NCBI RefSeq assembly: GCF_963924675.1
Contig: NC_089220.1
Span: 110,748,697-110,812,696 of the forward strand
Origin: Phocoena phocoena
Taxonomy: Eukaryota > Chordata > Mammalia > Artiodactyla > Phocoenidae
Direction: 5' to 3'
Length of the DNA: 64,000 nt
The notes below the pieces were generated by a model, which did no database searches, was not told the DNA's origin, and saw nothing but the letters and a program-made list of their open reading frames with translations. Below, piece by piece: positions 1-11,810 of this stretch. The translations under genes and the position numbers were made by a program. Numbering within the stretch: the first letter of the stretch is position 1; every line of letters starts with the position of its first letter.

Positions 1-1010
1 CAATACTGTCATTATTTGTAGCTAATATAATTGTTTATGTAGAAAACCCCAAAAGAATCTACAGACAAATTATTAGAATTAATGAGAGAGTTTACCAAGG
101 TTGCTAAATACAATTCACCAAGGTTGCTAAATACAGAAACTGATATATATCTCCCTAGATTAAGATCTCAATCTTAAAATTACAAAGAGATAAGCCAGTT
201 AAAAATGGGCAAAAGACATGAATAGGCACTTTACAAAAGAGGAAACAAATCTCCAATAAAAATTAAAATACACTCGACCTCATTGATGGCCAGGGAAACA
301 TTATACAAGTCAATGCCACAATAAGATCCGGTTTTCCAACTCCATAGGCAACAACTAAGAAATTTAGTAACACCGAGTGCTGATGGAGATGAAGATCACT
401 GGGACCTTTTATAAACTACAAATGGAGTGTAAATTGGTACAACTTTGAAAGACACTTTGGCTATATGTATTTTGTAAAATTGAACTAGATATGTTATAAA
501 GAAGTTCTTGCACATGCATAAGAATATTCATTGCCATACTGTTAAAAAATGGCAAAAAATTGGAGGCTACCAAATGTCCATTGATAGGAGAATGGATAAA
601 TAAATAGCTATCTATTCCCACAGGGAATCAACTCCAGCTACACACATAACATGGTCAAATATAATGTATGAAAAAGGCAAGTTGCAGAAAACTGCATAAA
701 ATCATGACAGCACTTTTCTAAAGCTAAAATGAGTAAATTAAACAATATTTCGTTTAGGGATGCATATACAAATGATAAAACAACCTACTTTTTAAAATCA
801 AGAAAATGGTCAACGTAAAATTCAAGCCAGTATTATCTCTAATGAGGAGGCAGGATAAAATAGGAAAAAGGCATACAGGTGGATGCATTAATAGGTAATG
901 TTCTAGTTCTTAAGATGGATGGTGCACTTCCAGGTGTTTGTTTTATATTGCATTTATTATTTTGATGTTTCAAATACTATGCATAAAATGTTTAAAAAGT
1001 GGCCTGTAGT
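1..1010 (+). repeat. Old L1 LINE fragment (ORF2 end and 3' UTR)
   Basis: The stretch follows the L1 layout: an ORF2-like segment near 40-240, then the familiar L1 3' region at 300-650 (short-spaced matches to phrases such as 'aaattggtac' and 'tgtccattgatagg'), then an AT-rich tail. It has many stops and frameshifts, so it is a dead copy. The element may continue left of the window. Boundaries and subfamily are approximate because no repeat library was available. Confidence 0.7.
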
Positions 1011-1769
1011 TTCCTATTTTCACCACTACACGGCAGGCTAGTCCGCCGGAAAAGTGACTCCTGAATGGGAAAGGCTGGTGAAGATGAAACTGTACCTAAT
1101 GACAGTGCTCTAGTAAGCACTCAATTTCCCCTGTAGGAACACATGCAAAATGTAAAACAGGGCTTTTTGTTCTGAGTGTTTACATGCACAACCAGGGCAG
1201 CTCAGGTGCACATTACTCTGACCTGGATCTTGCAGCTCTGTTGTCAGGTTTTGTTTTTCCTTTCTTTTTGCCTTATGTAACCATTTTTGAAAACTTAAAA
1301 GTGTATCTGCTTAAAAAAAAACAGAAGTGTATCTGCTTAAATGTTGATTTTTATTTTTCAGAACTTTCCAGTATTTCCCAAGGTTTCATTTCTAAATTAA
1401 CAACATGGAGCATACTGTTGGTTACTTGGTTTCCCTCTTGGCAATTGACACATCTAACTTCCCCTTCTAATGTTTATTGATTAGGGGCGGTTTTGTAGCA
1501 TTAGCATTAGAACCACTGCTTTAATGAATGTCTGGATGACACTGTTACATACAGGAATATTTAAAAATCAGTAGCAGTGTTAAAATAGCAGCACAATAGT
1601 CACAATAGTCATCAAAATTACTCACAGGAATTCTGGTGCCAAATTGCACCAGTCACAGGAAGTGACTGACAAACGTTGGTAGGTATCTCTGTTTTAACAG
1701 CCAATGTTATGCCACCAAGTGGCAACAGCACAAACGGTCCTCCAGCCACCCACTTCCTTTTTCATGCTT
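1011..1769. other. Intergenic, no gene seen
   Basis: AT-rich unique-looking sequence. A 98-codon open frame at 1184-1480 has no recognisable domain and no supporting context. I see no RNA gene or clear repeat here. Confidence 0.6.
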
Positions 1770-2085
1770 TAGACCTGCCCTGTCCACTTGATCAGCCACT
1801 AGCCCCATGTGGCAATTGAGGTCTTGGAACGAGATGTGACCTAAGTGTAAAATACACACTGGATTTTGAGGACTTAGTATGAAAAAAAAAAAAAAAGTAA
1901 AATGTCTCAGTAATTTTAATATTGATTACATGTTGAGATGATAATATTTTTGGATATGTTAGGGTAAATAAAATATATTAAAATTAATCTCACCTTTTTA
2001 ATTAGACACTAGAACATTTCAAATTACATACGTGACTCGCCTGTGGGGCTCACATTTTATTTCTATTGGACAGCACAGCTCTAGA
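1770..2085. repeat. Ancient short DNA-transposon-like repeat
   Basis: The block starts near 'ctgccctgtccact' and ends near 'attggacagcac'. These ends are imperfect inverted copies of each other around a ctgtcca core. The AT-rich interior, with 'gtgtaaaatacacactgg' and 'gattacatgttgagatga', resembles a common old mammalian non-autonomous element. I cannot name the family with confidence. Confidence 0.5.
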
Positions 2086-2109
2086 TGTTATCACCAAGAC
2101 TTGCGACCC

Positions 2110-2775
2110 CTACCTACCAGGGCCGGCTGCATGGGTGTGTGGCCGGTGCAGTCGTACAGGGGGTCCCATGTTCTGAAGTGCTGTTACTGCCTCGAAATCC
2201 TTAATTGTATCTTTGAATTTGCGTTTCAGAAGGAAGTCGACTGCTGCCCCCTTCCGTCCCCGGCAGGGTTCTGGGCGCGGCTATGGGAAGGGTCAGGGGT
2301 GTGATGGTGCCCATCCCTTCCCCGGGCTGGCTGCGCAGGGTCTCTCGCCCACCCCAATCCCGGGGCGAGAGTTTCACCGGCGCAGAGGTCTCAGTACCGT
2401 TGGGAGTCGCCTGTCTGCCCCGGTTTGGGCAGGGGGCCCTGGGGCAGGAGAGACACCTGGCCTGACCCTTCCAGACTCCGCCAGGCTAGGGCGGTCATCT
2501 GCTGGCAGGAGCCGGACCCAGCAGCACGCAGGCCTGCGCTCGCTGCAACCCTGCAGGAGGGATGCACCCTGGGGGACCGCTCTAGCTAGAGAGTGTCCGC
2601 GTGTTCCGGAAGCGCGCCCTACTCTGGCTCCGAGCTTGGAGGAGGATTGGGAGGGCTCTTTTCCTCCTAACGACCTTCCTCCGTCTTTCTTGTGTTTGTC
2701 TCTTATGGACAGCTCAAGGCACCCCTGGGGACAAACCGTAACTCACAAATTATGTAATTTCGGTATTGTGTGATT
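2110..2775 (+). other. GC-rich island-like block with a 186-codon open frame
   Basis: Between AT-rich flanks there is an abrupt GC-rich, CpG-containing block, about 2230-2680. One plus frame stays open from an ATG at 2213 to a stop at 2771-2773. The predicted peptide is rich in Arg, Gly, Pro and Ser, has no domain I recognise and no signal or membrane segment. Such composition is expected by chance in GC-rich DNA, so I do not call it a gene. It could be an orphan CpG island, a retroposed exon or an unlisted repeat. Confidence 0.3.
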
Positions 2776-2829
2776 CCGTGTGTGAGTGAAATACTATGAT
2801 AGTTGCATTTAAAATTGGCGTTGCACAAT

Positions 2830-3405
2830 AGAAAGATCAATGGTAAAATTCATGTTAGTAATTAGTTTTAATTTTAATTTACCTTATATAAAATTTACCA
2901 TCTTAATTAATCATTTTAATTGTACAGCTCAGTACCATCAAGTATTTACATTGCCGTGCAACCGACACCTCCATGTTGCAGTCATGTCAGAATTTCTTTC
3001 CTTGTTAAGACTGAATAATATTCCATTGTATGTATATACCACATTTTATCCCTTCATCCAGCCATGGGCATTTGGGTTGCTTCCACTTTTTGGCTATTGT
3101 GCATAAAGCTGCTATAAATGTGTGTGTATAAATATCTCTTTCCATTGTTTTTGCTAAAATAAACAAGACTGCAATTAATACCTTTGTACATACATCACTT
3201 TGCATGCTTGTAAGTCTATTTCTAGGATAAATTCCTAAAAGTAAAATTGTTGGGTCAAAGGAAATGTGCATTTTATAATTTGTTAAATATTGCCAAATTG
3301 CTGTCCATAGATGTTGAACCATTTTACACAGCCACCCCAGTGCTGTATGTTTTCAAACTTTTTGATCTTTGACAGTATGCTAGATTAAAAATGGTATTTC
3401 CGTCA
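2830..3405 (-). repeat. L1 3' end, reverse orientation
   Basis: Read on the plus strand the sequence carries the antisense signature of an L1 3' region: 'attccattgtatgtatatac', then 'gggttgcttccac', 'ggctattgtgcataaagctg' and 'gttgggtcaaagg'. The copy is diverged and ends near 3400. Confidence 0.7.
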
Positions 3406-4079
3406 ATAAGAATGAACAGAAACATGTGAAATACGTTTAAGTCCATGAGTTTGTAGTAATACAGTAAACTTCCCCAGCAACCTGTAATGTTCATTTTTGG
3501 AGGATGCTAGGGAAACAATTCATTATTTTGAAACAAACAAATAAAAACAAAAGGAAAGAATCAAGTGTGGCCTGCCTTTTCTATGTAAACTGTATGTCAG
3601 GATAGCTAAATAGTTAACAAGAGGAAGTTTCTCTTTATAAAAGTATTCTCATTATTAAATAAAGAAGAAATAATGCAACCACTAAGGAAATGATGGATGT
3701 AGGCAATGATCATCAATGGTTGCAAAGAGAGACCGAGATAAAGCGAGAAAGATGAGTAGACATCCATCCTATGCTTCGTAATAGGAGACGGCTGTGCTAC
3801 CTCTCAACTATTCTTGCCTAAACACTCAAACCTGAATCTGACTGAGTTACCAGGTCTAACTGCCAACAAGTTACAGAAAATATAGGAATGAGAAGAACAT
3901 GTTAAACAACAAATCAAGGGGATGCAATCAGCAAAATTCGGACTGTAGGAAACTCTACAGGACAAGTGACCTAGTTTCTTCAATAAATAAATTAAAAAAG
4001 AAGAAGGAAAAAAAAGTGGGGGGAGGGATAGGGAATCTCTAAATTAAATTTAAGGTACATAGCATCCAAATGTAATATA
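3406..4079. other. Intergenic, nothing assignable
   Basis: AT-rich sequence with small A-rich runs. No open frame of note, no repeat I can name. Confidence 0.6.
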
Positions 4080-4515
4080 TGGGTCTTATTTAGATCCTGA
4101 TTCAAATGAAAAAACATGTGCTATCATTTATGAGACATTTAGGAATGTGAACCCTGATTGGATATTTAATGATATTAAGGAATTAATTGTTGATTTTAAG
4201 ACATTATGCTATTTTATAATATTATATTTTAGATAATATGGTACTATTTTTCAGATTTATGATATTACGGTTAGGTTAAAAAATATTATCTTTTAGAGAT
4301 ATATACTAAAATAATTATTGATGAAATGATAAAATGTCTGAGATTTGCTTTGAAATAATACAATGGGAATGTGTGTGGGATGGGGTATGGATGAACCATG
4401 ACTGACTATGAGCTTATGATTATTGAATCCAGGTGATTCGTACTCTACAATTCTCTCTACTTTTGTTTATGTTTGTGATTTTCCAAATAAAGAAGCTCAT
4501 TAAAAAAAAAAGACA
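4080..4515 (+). repeat. Old interspersed repeat with polyA-type 3' end
   Basis: The segment resembles an abundant old mammalian repeat: 'gatatttaatgatattaagg', 'ttttagagatatatact', then 'ttccaaataaagaagctc' followed by an A run at about 4501-4511. The AATAAA plus A tail suggests a retroelement 3' end, probably L1-related. The family is uncertain. Confidence 0.45.
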
Positions 4516-4889
4516 ATGAAAGGGTAATCAGAAACAATGAGTACAGATGGCTCTTTTTGGGAATTTTGATGCAAAAAGGAAAAAAAAAAGCAACAGCTAT
4601 CAGGGTCAACAGAAGGGTATTACAAAAAAACCAAACACCTTAACTATTCAAGTATTACATATGTATGGAAAAGTGTACTGCACAAGGAATCCTCACCAAA
4701 TAAATACCCCCATATATTAAAAAAGGTATTTTACTGGGTCTTTTGGGTAAACATATATAGAAAACAAATGAACCCCACATCTAGGAGTATAACATTTAGC
4801 CCACACACACGGTGAACTCACAGTATGGAAAGGACAGAGCAAAAACAGGTAAAAATAGGCGGGCTTCCACTTTTGTGAGAAAGGGGATT
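4516..4889. other. Intergenic, nothing assignable
   Basis: A/T-rich unique-looking sequence, no gene or named repeat seen. Confidence 0.55.
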
Positions 4890-5395
4890 TCAAGCTAAGA
4901 ACTTGGTCTTGTTAAATAAGAACTGAGACCACCTATGTCAACATGACACAACTGCTCTAGGAAATTCTAGTCCAGGAGGATAAATAGATTAATTGTTTGT
5001 TTCAAGAAATTAATTTATCTGGGCAAATAGTTTGCTCATCTGGGACAGGACAGGTGACTCTCAGGACCACAGACTGCTCACACAGACAAAGAGCTCACAT
5101 GTATGACCAAGTTTATTTAACGAGACTTGCTTCAAGACCCCTGCTTTCCTGTGTTTACGGATCTTAAACTGTCTTAAATGCCACAAACTGTGCCCACTCC
5201 CCATCAATTTCTTGCTTTGAAAAACCACCTTAAACCACTGGATCCCAGGCCTCCAAATCCTATAAACACCCTTTCTTGAAATCCTCCTTCTTAGAAACTA
5301 CACTAAGTCTCTTTCAAGGTGTTATTCTCCCTTTCTGCAGTAAATACTGAATTAACTTAGACTTACTTTGCTTGATCAACAGGTTTTTCTGGTCT
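4890..5395 (+). repeat. Possible retroviral LTR remnant
   Basis: The interval ends with an LTR-like order: a pyrimidine-rich stretch with 'cctataaacaccc' at about 5260, then 'tgcagtaaatactg' near 5340, which could be a variant polyadenylation signal, followed by a T-rich end. No gag, pol or env coding sequence flanks it, so at most it is a solo, decayed LTR. The assignment rests on general layout, not on a matched family. Confidence 0.3.
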
Positions 5396-6489
5396 TCTTT
5401 TGAGGAGGTGGCTGTAGCCAAGAGTTCTAAAATCTGTGAACTTGAATGAGAAAAAAACCTGCCATTGATTTTCAGAAATGTTTAACTGAAAGTGAGCATT
5501 TCCTTCAACTATGAATGTACACAACAAACCACAGTGACTTTTGCACAAGTAAAAATTACAGGTATTTTCAGTCTGCATTATAGCTGTTGCATACATCTCA
5601 AAATATCATTTACGCCTAACACTACTTTGAAATGAATGATAGGGTCAGAATTGTGAAGGCGCTGAGATTTTGCCCTCCCTGCAAGCTAACAAGTCAGTCA
5701 GCTTGCCACAGTTTCCTGGATAAGGACAGAAGACACAAAACTCCTGGATCCCAAATGTAAGACGTTATTACTCACAGCAAAAGGGGTAGCTAGAGTGTCA
5801 GCATATTTGCGCTGTTTCCCTGAGCTCTAATTCCCATCGGACAATGTGGAGGGCCAGGTGACTCGAGCACATGTAGTAGATTATGTTACATAAGAAGAAT
5901 TTAGAGCCGAGGGCCCAGCACTTGTTTGAGTAAGCAGCAAATAAGCTAGTCTGTTGCCTAAGTGACTACCTACTGAAACGGCTCAATATCACAAGGGTAA
6001 ACTCAGCAAGGATGTCCAGGACCCCTGGTGGACTGCCTCTCCTACATGTAGTACTAGATCTTGTCATTAATGCATTTATAAAGGAGCAGATGTATTACTC
6101 TGTCATCATTTTGTTTTTATATTTTAATATAATTCATTTCCTTTATAATCCTATGTATTTTATTGTATGCATACAAATACATTACTCTGAGACAGGGTTG
6201 GTAAGCTTAACCAGGCTGCCAAAGGGGCCCATGGCACAAATAAGGTCAAGAAACTGAAGATTTTCAAAAATATTTTCACCAATAAGTGTGGATATAAAAA
6301 TAAGATTTTATACAACTCCATTACTCAGGAAAACCTTTTCAGAGCTCTTCTTGTCTAGAAGGCAGAGTGGGAAGGGCCCTGGCACCAAATCCAGGGCACT
6401 AGAGTTTGACTTTTAGTTGTATGAACCCCAATTTTCCTTATCTGTAACGTGAGATGCTTGTTACCTAACTCACTGGCTCAAAACGTAGA
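5396..6489. other. Intergenic, nothing assignable
   Basis: Two short open frames (5363-5596 minus, 6012-6257 plus) lack any recognisable motif and are what chance gives. No RNA gene was seen. Confidence 0.55.
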
Positions 6490-7030
6490 GAGGTACATTG
6501 TCACACGTTGCTGGTGGGAGAGTAAGTTGAATACCTTTTCTGGAGAGTAATTCGGCTCTATGTACTCAAAAATATTCAAATCCTTCGAGCTAGTAGTTCC
6601 ATTACTAGAAATTTACTATTAGGACATAATCAGATATATAGACAGAAATGTAAGTAAAAAGATGTTCACGGCAGTATTATTTATAGGTATATACTACACT
6701 TCTGTAAATATCTGGAATGTCCAACAATTAGGGCATGGCTACAGAAATTGTGGCACTTCTATACTGATAAATGCAGTCATTATGGATTTTTATAGCTGAA
6801 TGTTTGGCACCATTAGAAAATGCCTATGATTTTATGTTAAGTGGAAAAAAAATTTAAAACTCTTTATGTAGTATGCCTCCAATTTTGTTTAAGTGACCTA
6901 TATATGTACATAGGCTCAGAAAATAAGCCTAGTTAGAAATTTACTGAAAACGTTACTGCTAGTGGTATAATATATACATATTTGACATTTTAAAATTTAC
7001 ATTTAAAAACATTTCCCAGTATCCCTCAAA
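6490..7030 (+). repeat. Old L1 3' region
   Basis: The order 'cacacgttgctggtgggag', 'aaatttactatt', 'aagatgttcacggcagtatt' and 'tggaatgtccaacaatt' is that of L1M-type 3' ends in sense orientation. It is heavily diverged and non-coding. Confidence 0.65.
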
Positions 7031-7344
7031 AAGCATGTGATGCTTTGTAATAAGAGAAGCCAATTATTTTCAAAAGCAGCTCAAAATTGAGCTTATTTAT
7101 GTGCAATGCTATGGAAATCATACTGTGCTACACAATTGTGAAATGTTATTAGTGTTTTTCTGGGGCTTCAGAAGCATGGTTGGATTCATGTTTAAATCAA
7201 TAAATTTGACTGCAAGGAAGATACATTGGTCAGTGGGCGGCCCAGTTTTGTGCAGCTCCTCCAGCAGGCAGGCTCCCTCTGCTCGCTCCTACCCCCTCCC
7301 CCTGCAGCCCAGCAGCTGAGAGACTCCCCTGCTCTAACCTCTGT

Positions 7345-7725
7345 TTGTTTTTCTTCTCCCCCTCCATCCACCACCAAGCCCTCCTTCCTCCGGTACAAGT
7401 CTGTCTGGTCTTGTCTCCTGGGCTGAATCATGCCTCAGAAATGGAAAAAGCCTCAAGGCCAGGGCCTGTCTGTGTTAAACAGCTGGGGCCCATCTCTGAG
7501 TGTGCCATCAATGTGCATAATGAGAGTTTTGCTGCAGATTCCAGGTTAGAGGCCTGTGTGGGTGCTGCCATGTTTCTGGGCCTGAGCCCTGATGGAACGC
7601 TAAAACCATATGGCCAGACAAAGGTGAGGAAAAAGCCACTTCTGTGGCATGATTTCAGGGCATCCTTACCCCAGAGGTCTCTGGTGCCAACCCACTCTCC
7701 TCCACTCTTGAGATCTCCACCATAG
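7345..7725 (+). other. Unassigned ORF with consensus-like splice donor
   Basis: A plus-strand frame is open over 7345-7725. An internal ATG at 7441 lies in a fair context (G at -3, G at +4) and is preceded by a pyrimidine-rich tract at 7330-7400. The frame runs through 'acaaag|gtgagg' at 7623/7624, a close match to a 5' splice site. The peptide from 7441 has no domain I know. No partner exon, promoter or polyadenylation signal could be tied to it, so it may be a non-coding RNA exon or a chance frame. Confidence 0.2.
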
Positions 7726-7799
7726 GAGAAGGCTCCTGTTATAAAATATACATGGATCACCTGGGGCAGCAACATATCCTAATACTAAGACAGGCGCTG

Positions 7800-8130
7800 G
7801 GGCTTCTCTGGTGGCACAGTGGTTAAGAATCCGCCTGCCAATGCGGGGGACACAGGTTCAAGTCCTCGTCCGGGAAGATCCCACATGCCGTGGAGCAACT
7901 AAGCCCATGCACCGCAACTACTGAGCCTGCACTCTAGAGCCGTGAGCCACAACTACTGGAGCCTGGTCGCCTAGAGCCCGTGCTCTGCAACAAGAGAAGC
8001 CACCACAATGAGAAGCCCGTGCACTGCAATGAAGAGTAGCCCCTGCTCGCCGCAACTAGAGAAAGCCCGCATGCAGCAACAAAGACCCAACTCAGCCAAA
8101 ACTAAATTAATTAATTAATTAAAAAAAAAA
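7800..8130 (+). mobile_element. CHR-type SINE, long form
   Basis: A tRNA-derived SINE of about 330 bp. Its head reads 'ggcttctctggtggcacagt' with an internal 'ggttcaagtcc' B-box-like site, the body has repeated 'cacaactactg' and 'gagaagcc' units, and it ends in a TTAA/A-rich tail. Flanks 'aagacaggcgctgg' and 'aagactgaggctctgg' look like a diverged target-site duplication. It is inert as a tRNA. Confidence 0.85.
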
Positions 8131-8144
8131 GACTGAGGCTCTGG

Positions 8145-8290
8145 AATCAGACAGACTCAGTTAGATTTGGATCCCAGCTCCACTACTGCTTGGGGATGTC
8201 ACTTGATGTCTCTGAGCCTGGGTCTCCTCATTTGTAAACGATGACAAAAAGCACTTACATACACCACGCATATGCCAAGCACAAATCTAT
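8145..8290 (+). repeat. MIR SINE fragment
   Basis: Contains the MIR core in sense order: 'tggatcccagctccac', 'gtcacttgatgtctctgagc' and 'ctcatttgtaaa'. Confidence 0.65.
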
Positions 8291-8324
8291 GTGCCTTTCT
8301 TATATTAACTCATCTGATCTATGC

Positions 8325-8480
8325 AACAACCTTATTTAGGCACATGCTGTTATCATCGTGTTCATCTTACAGATGAGGAAACTGAGGCCCAGGGTGGTTA
8401 ATTAACTCACTCAAAGCCTCACAGGATCAGCACTAAGATGAACCCCAGCAGTATGGTTCTAGAGTCTATGTTTTTAAGGA
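8325..8480 (-). repeat. MIR SINE fragment, reverse
   Basis: The antisense MIR core is seen as 'cttacagatgaggaaactga' followed by a degraded 'tcacaggatcagcactaag'. Confidence 0.6.
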
Positions 8481-8859
8481 CCATGTTTGGGAGGCTCACT
8501 GTAAGATGGAACGATAGTAATTATGATTTATTAGGAGCTTACTTAGTACCAGGCACTGTGCTAAAGGCTATATAGGAATTTCTCATTAGTTCCTCCCACT
8601 GCCTGGATGAGGGAGGGACTATTGTTACATGCTAACCCTGACCTGGCAGGACAGTCTGCTATATACAAGGCCCTCTATTAAGGGCTGGGCCTTCAGGGGT
8701 TGCTACAGCATAGAAGAACTAAATAACCGTCCATAAATAACCGTGATTCATGGTAGAATCAGAGTTTGATGGAGCTGGCAGAGAGCTTAGAGATTATCTG
8801 GTTTAAACTTGTGTTTACTGATGACAAGAACTGACTTGCTTTGTTTTTTCCCACACGGT

Positions 8860-9160
8860 TTGGGGATTCAATGATATAATGATAACAATAGCCAACACTT
8901 AATGGGCTGCTTGCTGTGTGTGTACGTGTGTTGTGTGTGTGTTTTTCTGTGTCTCTGTGTGTGTTTATCTCATTTAACCCTCACAATGACCAGGTAGAAG
9001 CACTGTTATTATCTCATTTCACAGATAAGAAAACTGAGGGAAGAAGCTAAATAAGCAACTTGTCCAGTGTCACAGTTAGCAAATGGTGGAGCTGGGATGC
9101 TGGCACAGTAGATTCCAGACCTTGGGTACTGAACCACCATGCTCTCTGTCACCCCAGTTA
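8860..9160 (-). repeat. MIR SINE, reverse, interrupted by a TG-rich run
   Basis: Starts with 'aacaatagccaacactta' and continues to 'atttcacagataagaaaac' and 'gtcacagttagcaaatgg'. A TG-rich microsatellite-like run occupies about 8915-8965. Confidence 0.6.
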
Positions 9161-9270
9161 CAGAAGGTGGTTAAGAAGCCTAGGAGGTGGGGGCTGGATT
9201 GGGTGGATGGGAAAGTGTTGTAGACCATAAAGTGCTATAGAGACATGAGTTATTATTAGAAAGAGGTAAG

Positions 9271-9499
9271 GGACTCCCCTGGTGGTCCAATGGCTAAGAC
9301 TCTGTGCTCCCAATGCAGGGGGCCCAGGTTTGATCCCTGGTCAGGGAACTAGATCCCACATGCTACAACTAAGAATTTGCATGCCGCAACTAAAGATCCA
9401 GCATGCCGCAACGAAGATTCCACATACGGCAACAAAGATCCCGTGTGCTGTAATTAAGACCCAGCGCAGCCAAATAAATAAACAAATATTAAAAAAAAA
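9271..9499 (+). mobile_element. CHR-related tRNA SINE with perfect TSD
   Basis: The head is 'ggactcccctggtggtccaa', the middle has degenerated 'catgccgcaac' repeats, and the tail is A-rich. The 13-bp flank 'agaaagaggtaag' occurs at 9258-9270 and again at 9500-9512, a perfect target-site duplication. This marks an L1-driven insertion. Confidence 0.85.
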
Positions 9500-9857
9500 A
9501 GAAAGAGGTAAGCGTTCCAAGAGAGGTATAAAGTGGTACAGAGCTCAGGGCAAAACAAGGAAGATCTCTAGGATGAGACAGCGTTTGCTTTGGATTTGGA
9601 CCTGTGTTCCTGGGTAGGAACGAGGAACGTCCAGGGTGTGTGTGGGATTGCCAGGTGGGGAAGAATTTCCTCTAGCCCTTCTCCCATTAACAAAGGATGG
9701 ATGATCAGATTAGCTAACTAGCACCTAAGCCCAGGAGAAGTGATCAGGACCATAGAAAGCCTTGGGGACCTCCAGCTGAGATCCTAGCTGCAGAGAGCAG
9801 GCTGGGTGGGAGCCATTCAGAGGGGGATAAAGAGGGAACAGAAAGCTGGTAGCAGGG

Positions 9858-10345
9858 TCAGGGCATGGGGGTCAGACACCCAGCATCCAAATCCTGACAT
9901 TCTAACACACTCTAGTTATGAGGCCATAAGCAAGTTACACATTTCTTTTTTTTAAAAAATCTTTCCCTGCTCTCCAGTGCATTTTCTTTTTTTGTTGTTT
10001 TTGTATGTCCTCTGTGCTATTTTTTTTTCTTATTAGTCATCAGTTTAATACACATCAGTGAATACATGTCAATCCCAATCTCCCAATTCATCACACCACC
10101 ACCCCCACCCGCCGCTGCTTTCCCCCCTTGGTGTCCATACGTTTGTTCTCTACATCTGGTTACACAACACTTCTATCTCAGTTTCTTCATCTGAAGAACG
10201 GGAATGATAATAATGGCATGTCCCTCAGAGGCTTGTGCAAATTTAACATGCTAATCTGTATACAGTGTTTACTATGATGCCTGGCACACGGTAAGCACTC
10301 AGTATGAGCTCGCTATTGTTAGTTCTGTTATTGTAATCCCAGGGT
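9858..10345 (+). repeat. MIR element split by a later insertion
   Basis: The 5' half ('gtcagacacccagcatccaa' to 'aagcaagttacac') lies at 9868-9941, and the 3' half resumes at about 10167 with 'tctcagtttcttcatctg', ending in the MIR tail 'gcctggcacacggtaagcac'. The two halves are colinear with one MIR, interrupted by 9942-10158. Confidence 0.65.
9942..10158. mobile_element. L1-derived fragment inserted in MIR
   Basis: The segment contains 'acatgtcaatcccaatctcc' and 'ggtgtccatacgtttgttct', phrases typical of the artiodactyl/cetacean L1 3' region. It is bordered by 'gttacaca' at 9934-9941 and 10159-10166, consistent with a target-site duplication. Orientation was not settled. Confidence 0.55.
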
Positions 10346-10924
10346 ACCTGACTGGTACCATGATTCAGGGAGGAATGGGGTCAGAAGAAAGAAGGCACAT
10401 GTCAACTTCAGTCTACTTTCCTGGTAAACCTAAACCTGGCAGGGGTGAACTGGCTCGGGAAATAACACAGACCAGCTGCCCCCTCTCCTCCACCTTAGGT
10501 TTTGTCTTTGACAATTATTACATCTGCTTTTCAGGGCAAGTCTAGGAGAGAGAGGAGGAGGAGACAAAGGCTAGTGGGCTGCCAGTCCCCTGAAACTGGG
10601 CTAATACAGACTGGTCGTCAGTCTGATTTTTGACATCTTCCTTCGGAGGTTCTGTTGGAATTTCCCAGCTCTTGTCAATTAACCTCCCCAGCCCCTTGCA
10701 TACTATGGGTTTACTTTCCATATGTGTCCAGAGGCAGACACATCCTGCAGGGAGAATGCAGATGGGGTGGGAAGTCCTTTCTTGAACAGGTTAACGGCAC
10801 AATGGAAGTATGACTGGGGTGGGAGCTAGGAAGAAGGGAAACTAATGTGTACTGATAGGCACTCCTTCGCAGGAGGAGGCTGGGTGAAGGAGCTTGCCTG
10901 TTACCATCACACCAGCCCTGCAAG

Positions 10925-11035
10925 GAAAGTATTTATTACTCCCATTGTACAGATGAAGAAACTTGCCCAAGGCCACAGCTAACCCACAGAGAACGGAGTC
11001 CAACCCAGATCTATTCAACACCAAAAGTCATCCTC
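10925..11035 (-). repeat. MIR fragment, reverse
   Basis: Antisense MIR core: 'ttgtacagatgaagaaactt', 'gcccaaggccacagctaac', then an old 5' end. The remaining sequence between 10346 and 11797 shows no gene; short open frames at 10711-11526 have no motifs. Confidence 0.55.
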
Positions 11036-11810
11036 TTCCATTAGGGTCTGTGGGAGGCTTACAGGACTAAAACAAGTATCTTTACTGGTGCTTGAAAAAT
11101 GACATTTTGAATACATTTTATACAAAAATCTGAGAAACTCCATTGATTCAGAGCTGTAGGCTGGGCTGACCTGGCTTGGAAAAAGGAATATTCTATGGAA
11201 GGTACAGCTAATTCTGCTCATAGGTCACCTCCAATCCCCAGAAAACAAAGTGCTGGATGTTGGTCCTGTCTTTTGTCCAGGTAGAAGGTTGCAGTTTGCT
11301 GTCATCAGCAAATCAATCTCCATCTGGATACAACTATTTTCAGTTACATTTTACTACTGATCATTTGCTCAGTGGCTTTCTGTCAAAGGGGAAGGGAATA
11401 GGTCAGAAGCACAAGGAGCTATTTCTGGGCTCTGGCCTTTGGGAAAGCAGCCTTGTCCTGTTTATACATCCTGTCTCTAATTTGCCCAGCCTGACCACAG
11501 AAACATCATCCTCCAAGCCCAGGTAAATATAGGCTACCAAATACTCTCCAGTCAATGGCTATTGAGCAACCCAAGGAGCCCAGAACCCTATACTAGGCAA
11601 CTGTGATAAATAAAGAAGGTTCCTGACTTTGGGCTGCTGGAGCAGAAGTATATTCCCATCTGGGGGAGGAGGCCCGGAAGTGCAAGTTCTGAGCCCCTCT
11701 CTGGCATGACTCTTGGTTTAGTCATCCTTTCTAGCACTCATCCAGTTACACAACCAAATTTGAGGTGTCAGCACCAGGATGAACCCTAGTTCATCTCAAA
11801 AGGGCAAGAG

